Below, in pieces: positions 58,759 to 64,000 of a DNA stretch of 64,000 nt. The translations under genes were made by a program, and so were the position numbers. The first letter of the stretch is position 1, and the number at the start of each line of letters is the position of its first letter. Below the pieces are notes generated by a model. It was not told where the DNA came from and made no database searches. It saw only the letters and a list, made by a program, of their open reading frames with translations. Origin of the DNA: Bacteroidota bacterium (lineage in GTDB: Bacteria > Bacteroidota > Bacteroidia > Chitinophagales > Saprospiraceae); contig JASBVF010000058.1 of assembly GCA_030147525.1 (NCBI GenBank), forward strand, positions 62,001 through 126,000. The letters run 5' to 3'.

Positions 58759-61344
58759 TTATTTTTTCACAAATCGGTCCGTCCGGACTGCTTCACCCGA
58801 TCTGAAAGTAATGAGATAAACACCTGCATTCAGCGTTCCAACCTCCAGTCTGTTGCCCGGTTTTTTGACCAACATAATCTGCTGGCCAAGCGAATTGGAA
58901 ATGATGATATCGTCAATGATAATTTCCGACTGGATAAAAAGTGCGTCACTCGCCGGATTGGGATAAATCCTGATTTTTTCCACCAACAATTCCTCCCCTG
59001 TACTGCTTAATGGAATGATATCCGCAGCATATCGAGGGAAAAACTGGTACCCGTCGTCGCATGGCGCACTGTCGAACTGGCCGCCAATGCCCCTTGCATG
59101 AAACATGCCCGTAGGCGCCGGCATGGAATAAAGCTCGCAATCATTGTCGATGCGCATGATATTGGTGAAAGTGCCATTCGTCACTTCGACATTGAAGCCT
59201 GATCCGGTCCCCGTCCATTGGGCAGGGTCAACCAGTGTCAGATTGGTCAGTTCAACGAGTTCTGACTCAAAACTTTCATTGAGGAAAGTCGTGATGATTG
59301 GATCGACGAGGGCATTTCCCGAAGAAACAATCCAAAGCGTATCCGGCGTCACCTGGGTCAGGCAGTTGAATTGAGAAATAACCCCCTGGATGATCAGCTC
59401 ATCGCCTTCCGTGACGGTGTAGCCAAAATTATTTCCGCTGAAAACACCGATACCACCCGTGGCGTCGATGAGAGCAAACTGGATGGATGCTCCTCCCTGG
59501 AAGTCAATTCCGTGCACGATGCCCTGCAATTGACAGGATCTGCCGATTGAATCAGGCTGGCCCATTGCATCCACGGTTGTTACAGTCGCAATGTCATAGG
59601 CCGGATAGCTGACCGGGCATTCCACCGTAACGGTCACCGTCGCTTCATCGCAACCCTCCGCATCACAGATTTCATAGGTAAAAACATCCGTGCCGCAGAA
59701 ATCCGTGTTGGGCGTGTAAGTGATATTGTCAATGCCGTTGGCTGTTGCGTTTCCATTGGTTGCATTCACCGTTACAGTCATGGAAGTCAGTGCATTTGGC
59801 AACACATCGTTGCCCAAAACATTGATCGTAATGGCTGTATTAAAAGCTGTCACGATGTTGTCATCGTTAGCGACAGCCGTGACCGGCGCCGTTTCGGAGT
59901 AGGAACATACCGGAAAGGGATTAGGAGCGCTGCCATTGTTTGGCACAAGATCAAATGCATTCTCTCCGCTGAAAGTCCAGTTATCGATGGTAAAAACAGT
60001 GCCATCCGGTCCGGTCCCGCTGTTACGGTAAGCCCAGCCATCGAGGTAGCTCCAGGGAAGTGCGCCACCGGTATGATTGATTTCACCAAAAACATCAATC
60101 ACGATGTTGTTTTCAAAAAGTTCAATGGCATCATCGCCGTTGATGCTGGCAGCACTGGATGCTACGGTTGGGTAAAATCCGAAAAAGTTAAAAAACAGCG
60201 TGCTGTCATTGGCTATCCAGATGCAATCGCCGGCCGATACCGAAATAGCTGGAAGTACGACTTCGATGCCGTCCGTACCGCCCCCGTTATTGGCGAAGCC
60301 GACGCCAAAAACACTTAAATCCGGAATATCTTTAATGGCCTGAAACTCTGCACCTTTCGCCCAGGTACCGCCTGACTCCACCTGCGTATCAAAAACACCG
60401 GTGATGAGCATGGCATTTGTTTGCGCAGCGTCATTATCGAGAATGGTAAGTGTAAACTGAGATGCATTCGGCGCAACCGTCCCTCCGTTCGTCGGGTTGG
60501 ATAGATTGAGGATAACGGTTTCGTTGTCTTCAAGTTCCATGTCGTCGATGATTACGAGCTCCACGGTTTGGGTGTCCTGTACAGCCCCTGCCGGGAAGGT
60601 AACGGTAAATGGAAGTGTGAGGCTGAAATCATCGCCTGGCGTCGCTGTGGATGCTGCATCGAGCGAGAGAGTGACCTGGGTCGGGTTGGCATTTCCGCCA
60701 TCAATAGCGACCCTTACAAAAACAGTTCCTGCATTTTCCAGCAAGGTAAAACCTGAGTTAACGAAGCTGATCACCGAACCGGTGGGACATTCAGAATCGG
60801 CACCGGGATTGGCAAGAATCTCGACGCCGCTGACGCTAAAACCGGTCGGCGTGATAGCCGCAGCCCAGTTAGCCGGGTCGTTATTGTCTCCGTCGTAATC
60901 GCACAAAACCAGCGAAGGGCCTCCACCATCGGCAGCTGTAGGCCAGGGGGCGGAGTCACTGTAGGCTACGGAATCAATCACACTGCCGGAGGCATTGCTT
61001 AGCACAATAGTTTCGCCGGAGTTGTTAAGCACGTTGTTGCTTGTTTCGTTCCAGTCGAGCACGTCGCCGCCAAAAGCCGCCTCGAAGGCCGCCTTGTTGA
61101 GCGCTACCACGACATATTCTCCGGCGTTCAAGGTGTAAGCCGGAAAAGTAAAGTTGATGGCATTCGAAATAGTCCAGTTTTCCAACTGCACGGCAGCTGT
61201 TCCCTTGTTGTAAAATTCAATAAATTCGTAATCATCAGCACCGGGATTGTTGTACATGATCTCGGTGATGATAACATCATTTTGAGTGAATCCAATATTG
61301 AAAATGGAGAAAAGGCTGAGGAGTGAAATGTAAATTTTTTTCAT
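58759..61344 (-). CDS. Secreted lamin-tail/Calx-beta/cadherin-like protein with T9SS sorting domain
   Basis: 861 residues. A signal peptide (MKKIYISLLSLFSIFNIGFTQ) is followed by a lamin-tail domain (about 22-130, IITEIMYNNPGADDYEFIEFYNKG). Next come a Calx-beta-like domain (about 190-300, DDFSLTLPFTVTFPAGAVQDTQTVELVIIDD), a further LTD-like block, and an Ig/cadherin-like 'VANDDNIVTAFNTAITINVLGNDVLP' module with TYTPNTDFCGTDVFTYEICD. A domain with FAL-type sequence (about 600-730) comes next. A type A T9SS sorting domain closes the protein (KIRIYPNPASDALFI ... NAGVYLITFRSGEAVRTDRFVK). Expected location is the cell surface or medium. The lamin-tail module often accompanies extracellular nucleases, but no nuclease domain is seen here. 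Confidence 0.9.
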   Translation of the reverse strand: MKKIYISLLSLFSIFNIGFTQNDVIITEIMYNNPGADDYEFIEFYNKGTAAVQLENWTISNAINFTFPAYTLNAGEYVVVALNKAAFEAAFGGDVLDWNETSNNVLNNSGETIVLSNASGSVIDSVAYSDSAPWPTAADGGGPSLVLCDYDGDNNDPANWAAAITPTGFSVSGVEILANPGADSECPTGSVISFVNSGFTLLENAGTVFVRVAIDGGNANPTQVTLSLDAASTATPGDDFSLTLPFTVTFPAGAVQDTQTVELVIIDDMELEDNETVILNLSNPTNGGTVAPNASQFTLTILDNDAAQTNAMLITGVFDTQVESGGTWAKGAEFQAIKDIPDLSVFGVGFANNGGGTDGIEVVLPAISVSAGDCIWIANDSTLFFNFFGFYPTVASSAASINGDDAIELFENNIVIDVFGEINHTGGALPWSYLDGWAYRNSGTGPDGTVFTIDNWTFSGENAFDLVPNNGSAPNPFPVCSYSETAPVTAVANDDNIVTAFNTAITINVLGNDVLPNALTSMTVTVNATNGNATANGIDNITYTPNTDFCGTDVFTYEICDAEGCDEATVTVTVECPVSYPAYDIATVTTVDAMGQPDSIGRSCQLQGIVHGIDFQGGASIQFALIDATGGIGVFSGNNFGYTVTEGDELIIQGVISQFNCLTQVTPDTLWIVSSGNALVDPIITTFLNESFESELVELTNLTLVDPAQWTGTGSGFNVEVTNGTFTNIMRIDNDCELYSMPAPTGMFHARGIGGQFDSAPCDDGYQFFPRYAADIIPLSSTGEELLVEKIRIYPNPASDALFIQSEIIIDDIIISNSLGQQIMLVKKPGNRLEVGTLNAGVYLITFRSGEAVRTDRFVKK

Positions 61345-61453
61345 GAATGAGCATTTTGAATGAAGTGTTTTTTGTTTGATGGTAAAATTAGCCCAACAAA
61401 CCGGAAGTGGTTAAACGAGGATATGAAATTATTGTAAAATGCCATTTCGGGCA

Positions 61454-62707
61454 TTACTGCTCATGCTCCCGCCCTTTGATTTCGCCGGATTTCACGGCTT
61501 TGTCCAACTCCGCATCCATGGAATCCTGCACAGCTACCGGCACTGAACTGACATCCCGTAGATCAGGCTGTCCCGCCAACACCCATGCCGTGTACCACGC
61601 ACTTCCCACGGCCCGGATGGATGCCTGCATACGTGCCTCCACCATGCCACCGAGGCGCTCACTGTAAGCAGCAGCAAATTCCTCGCATTGCACTTTCACC
61701 AGTGCATTTCCCCGCATTTCGTTGCAAAGTTGCCGGTCAGCCGGGAACTCACGCCGAAGCGCCATTTCAATGCCGAGCACGCTGTCCACCAGCGCATGGC
61801 TTTCCAGGACGATGTTCCAAAAGTAATCCTGCGGCTTTTCAATCAACTCTGCCCTGCCCACCCAGAAATCATAGTTTTCATCGGCAAAAAGTTCCGGCAG
61901 GCGGCTCTCCCAGAAGGCATGGATGCCATCCTGCCCGGTCAGCTGGCCGTTGTAATTCTGCGTTGTGTGCAGCGGCACGTGCGCATCGGCGATGTAGTGG
62001 CCGATGTCGGCGGAATGGCGCAGGATTTTTTTGACATCTTTTTCCCGGAAGGCATCCGTGAGGCGGCGCAGCATGTAGTCCAGGTGGTAGGGCACGATGC
62101 CGTGACCCGAAAATTCATCCACGGCGAATGCGTTCCGGCAATTTATTTTATTGAAATTCAGCAGCTTGGAGAGACTGTCTTTCTCTATCACCCATTGCTC
62201 TTCGTAGTATTGCTGGAAAATATTATTGATGAAAAAAAGACGGAAATCCCTGCGGGAAACGGCGGTAGCCGTGTCTTTGAAAAGTTTGGGATTGATAGAA
62301 ACGAAGCTGTCCTTTTCCATCACCGGCGACAGCAGCAACGGCAGGGTGTCCCGTTTTTCATTGATAAAAAAATAGGCCGTGTGCTGCATCAGTGCATCCG
62401 TCCAGTTGCGGGGCAGGTTTTCAAATGGGGCTTTGCCGTAGCGGTCAAGGTCCATGAAGTGACGGGGCGCTTCGTGCAACGTTGCGTAGCGGCGTTTGTC
62501 AGGGTCCACGGCATGTTCCGTGACGTAGTCGATGTGTTTTTTATAAAAAACAATCAGCTCGGGCGGCAGGGTGAAGACAGCCTGGTGGTTGATTTTGCGG
62601 TGGCCGAAGAAGCCCCAGGCGGGGGGCAGAGATGGGCGGAAGGCAGCGAAAATAATTCCCAGCACAACGGTTATCGTTACGGGAAGCAGCAGCGGGTGTT
62701 TGCTCAT
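61454..62707 (-). CDS. Zinc-dependent phospholipase C/S1-P1 nuclease-like protein
   Basis: 417 residues. An N-terminal hydrophobic signal/anchor (LLLPVTITVVLGIIFAAF) precedes the mature start WGFFGHRKINHQAV. The N-terminal Trp and His resemble the zinc ligands of the phospholipase C/S1-P1 fold. Further metal ligands lie in RHFMDLDRYG and in SADIGHYIADAHVPLHTTQNYNG, with HAFWESRLPELF. The family hydrolyses phospholipids or nucleic acids outside the cytoplasm; which one cannot be read here. It lies 12 bases after the T9SS gene at 62720, so the two are probably cotranscribed. Confidence 0.85.
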   Translation of the reverse strand: MSKHPLLLPVTITVVLGIIFAAFRPSLPPAWGFFGHRKINHQAVFTLPPELIVFYKKHIDYVTEHAVDPDKRRYATLHEAPRHFMDLDRYGKAPFENLPRNWTDALMQHTAYFFINEKRDTLPLLLSPVMEKDSFVSINPKLFKDTATAVSRRDFRLFFINNIFQQYYEEQWVIEKDSLSKLLNFNKINCRNAFAVDEFSGHGIVPYHLDYMLRRLTDAFREKDVKKILRHSADIGHYIADAHVPLHTTQNYNGQLTGQDGIHAFWESRLPELFADENYDFWVGRAELIEKPQDYFWNIVLESHALVDSVLGIEMALRREFPADRQLCNEMRGNALVKVQCEEFAAAYSERLGGMVEARMQASIRAVGSAWYTAWVLAGQPDLRDVSSVPVAVQDSMDAELDKAVKSGEIKGREHEQ

Positions 62708-62719
62708 GCAGCGGGTTGT

Positions 62720-63949
62720 TTATTTTGAAACGATGATCTTTCGGGAAGTAGTTTTACCACCGGTTTCTACCTGTAGAAAATAAGTCCCATTCGGCAAGTC
62801 CGATAAATCCAGTTCGGCATTCTCAGTTCTATAAAGAATTTGCTGACGCTCCAATGGCTGCCCGATGGCGTTAAAAATACGGAGTTTAACCTCTCCGGTA
62901 CGGAAATCAGCGCTTTGAATGTTCAACGTGTTAGTGGCAGGGTTTGGAAAAACCAGGACAGCCACCTCACCTTCAACTACATGACAGTCAGCCCCTTCCG
63001 TGTATTCGTAAAATGAAACGCTGCCTTCCGACCACGTCGAACGCCTTAAGCCGTCGCAATAGTAATCAATGTTGGAAGAATCGGCAAACTCGTGATAATC
63101 GCCTGTTTCAAAATCGTGGTAGCGGTAATAGCTCGTCTGTTTCACCACCTGCTGCAAGTCGTTAAACTCGTATTCGTAATCATATTCCGACCTGAAATAC
63201 AATTTCCAATTGCCCTGGTATTCCAATCTCCAATACTCCTCAGATTTCATTTTTCCGTCCGGGTGCCAGGTGTAGATTAATTTCTCCGGGCCGATGTCTG
63301 TTATGGTACTGTAATCCTCCAGCAACCGGCCCTCGTCATCGTAGGTTTTGATGTTGATATTTTCAATGGTATAAAATGTGTCCAGGATTTGATCCCACTC
63401 ATGATAGCTGCTTCGCACTGTTTTCCCGCCATTGAGGTATTGGTCAGTCCACATATCTATCAAGTCGCAAGGCGAAGGGGCCATAGCAGGATTACAACGG
63501 TAAACCCACATGGTATCCCGCTGGCAATCAGCACCATAGGAATAAACCTGCCTTGAATAATCTCTCTCGATACCGGCAGGGAAAAGGTTCCTTGCCTCAT
63601 GCGAGGAGATACAGCCATTCGCATCGTATTCCGTAACGAGTTGCCAATACTCGTAAATTTGACCGGTACTGTCCCGGCGCAGTTGTATCTCGCTGACCAC
63701 TCGCCCGGCATCATCGTACTTCCACCTTTGTCCGTTGAAATATACACCGGCATCCTCCGGCTCGCCGCCGTACTGGTAAAATGCAGTTTTCCGGTTTTGC
63801 AGGTCGTATTCATAAATTTTCATCCACACAACGGGCCAAGTGCCGTCTGCTGCCTGCGCTTTTGAAATGATACGGGAAATCTGCGGCTGTGCGCACATCC
63901 AAACGGAAGGAAGGAAAAACAGTATAAAAAGGTAATTTTTAGTTTTCAT
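62720..63949 (-). CDS. Secreted protein with type A T9SS sorting domain
   Basis: 409 residues. A signal peptide (MKTKNYLFILFFLPSVWMCAQ) is followed by a region of tyrosine-rich repeats of about 30-35 residues (for example MKIYEYDLQNRKTAFYQYGG, WQLVTEYDANGCISS, YDYEYEFNDLQQVVKQTSYY). These resemble the RHS/YD-like 'Y-D-x-x-G-R' repeats of Bacteroidota secreted proteins. The C-terminal 75 residues are a type A T9SS domain (VLVFPNPATNTLNIQ ... LPNGTYFLQVETGGKTTSRKIIVSK). It is the first gene of a pair with the phospholipase C-like gene. Function is unknown. Confidence 0.85.
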   Translation of the reverse strand: MKTKNYLFILFFLPSVWMCAQPQISRIISKAQAADGTWPVVWMKIYEYDLQNRKTAFYQYGGEPEDAGVYFNGQRWKYDDAGRVVSEIQLRRDSTGQIYEYWQLVTEYDANGCISSHEARNLFPAGIERDYSRQVYSYGADCQRDTMWVYRCNPAMAPSPCDLIDMWTDQYLNGGKTVRSSYHEWDQILDTFYTIENINIKTYDDEGRLLEDYSTITDIGPEKLIYTWHPDGKMKSEEYWRLEYQGNWKLYFRSEYDYEYEFNDLQQVVKQTSYYRYHDFETGDYHEFADSSNIDYYCDGLRRSTWSEGSVSFYEYTEGADCHVVEGEVAVLVFPNPATNTLNIQSADFRTGEVKLRIFNAIGQPLERQQILYRTENAELDLSDLPNGTYFLQVETGGKTTSRKIIVSK

Positions 63950-64000
63950 GGAAGTCTGGTTTTAGCTTTATATGATGGCGCTATAGCTTTAGAAATGAAC

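Noticed and set aside
61688-62728. 346-codon antisense frame opposite the phospholipase C-like gene
   Set aside because: The minus-strand product has conserved metal-binding motifs; this frame has none.

Overview
The window looks like chromosomal DNA of a Bacteroidota bacterium, probably of the class Saprospiria (Saprospiraceae, Lewinellaceae or Haliscomenobacteraceae). That placement is inferred from the following: type IX secretion C-terminal sorting domains of type A (1-3884, 58759-61344, 62720-63949) and the gliding-motility/CHU type (22456-24204); large DNC-rich, Calx-beta, lamin-tail and dockerin-like extracellular proteins; Bacteroidota promoters (TTTG, 19-21 bp, TAnnTTTG); start codons without Shine-Dalgarno sequences; and many small palindromic repeats. 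No phage, plasmid, insertion sequence or CRISPR array was seen.

Region by region. 1-4964: the 3' part of a giant secreted protein, then a lipoprotein. 5317-12387 (minus strand): a run of a secreted protein, ogt, kynU, ccmB, ccsA, a ccmD-like gene and a glutamate dehydrogenase gene, closed by a terminator. 12577-17956 (plus): a TonB-dependent receptor, a TPR-class III adenylate cyclase and a MobA-like nucleotidyltransferase. 17953-20580: three Uma2-family genes around a kynurenine formamidase-like gene. 20651-25854: a surface-polysaccharide group (GT2, FkbM methyltransferase, flippase) with a T9SS cargo protein. 25894-30483: NYN-domain protein, secreted cyclophilin and a Pat-like acyl-CoA synthetase/GNAT protein. 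30484-31144: a gene-free stretch between converging genes that holds a 41-bp tandem array of perfect palindromes. 31145-40222 (minus): WG-repeat protein, transketolase, 2'-5' RNA ligase-like protein, and a PH-domain (YdbT/YdbS-like) pair split by a fourth Uma2 gene.

40332-49895 is the most remarkable part: a complete tryptophan operon, trpL-E-G-D-C-F-B-[GNAT-like, Xre, membrane protein]-A-aroF. It starts with an unannotated 28-codon leader peptide carrying four consecutive Trp codons, followed by a strong terminator, so ribosome-mediated attenuation is very likely. Repeats decorate the operon. A 109-bp palindromic element sits in frame inside trpF, a second palindrome pair lies in the first codons of trpB, a long inverted repeat overlaps the end of trpA, and simple-sequence spacers precede several genes. 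A toxin-antitoxin-like pair lies between trpB and trpA behind a terminator-like hairpin.

50070-64000: flavin amine oxidase, a J-domain protein, a lipoprotein-type prohibitin homologue, tRNA-Asn(GTT), a PfkB sugar kinase, an SRP RNA directly upstream of rlmN, a lamin-tail T9SS protein, a zinc-dependent phospholipase C/S1-P1-like protein and a further T9SS protein.

Window-wide links: tryptophan synthesis (trp operon, aroF) and kynurenine-route degradation (kynU and a formamidase-like gene) are encoded about 30 kb apart. All functions are read from sequence motifs without database searches.
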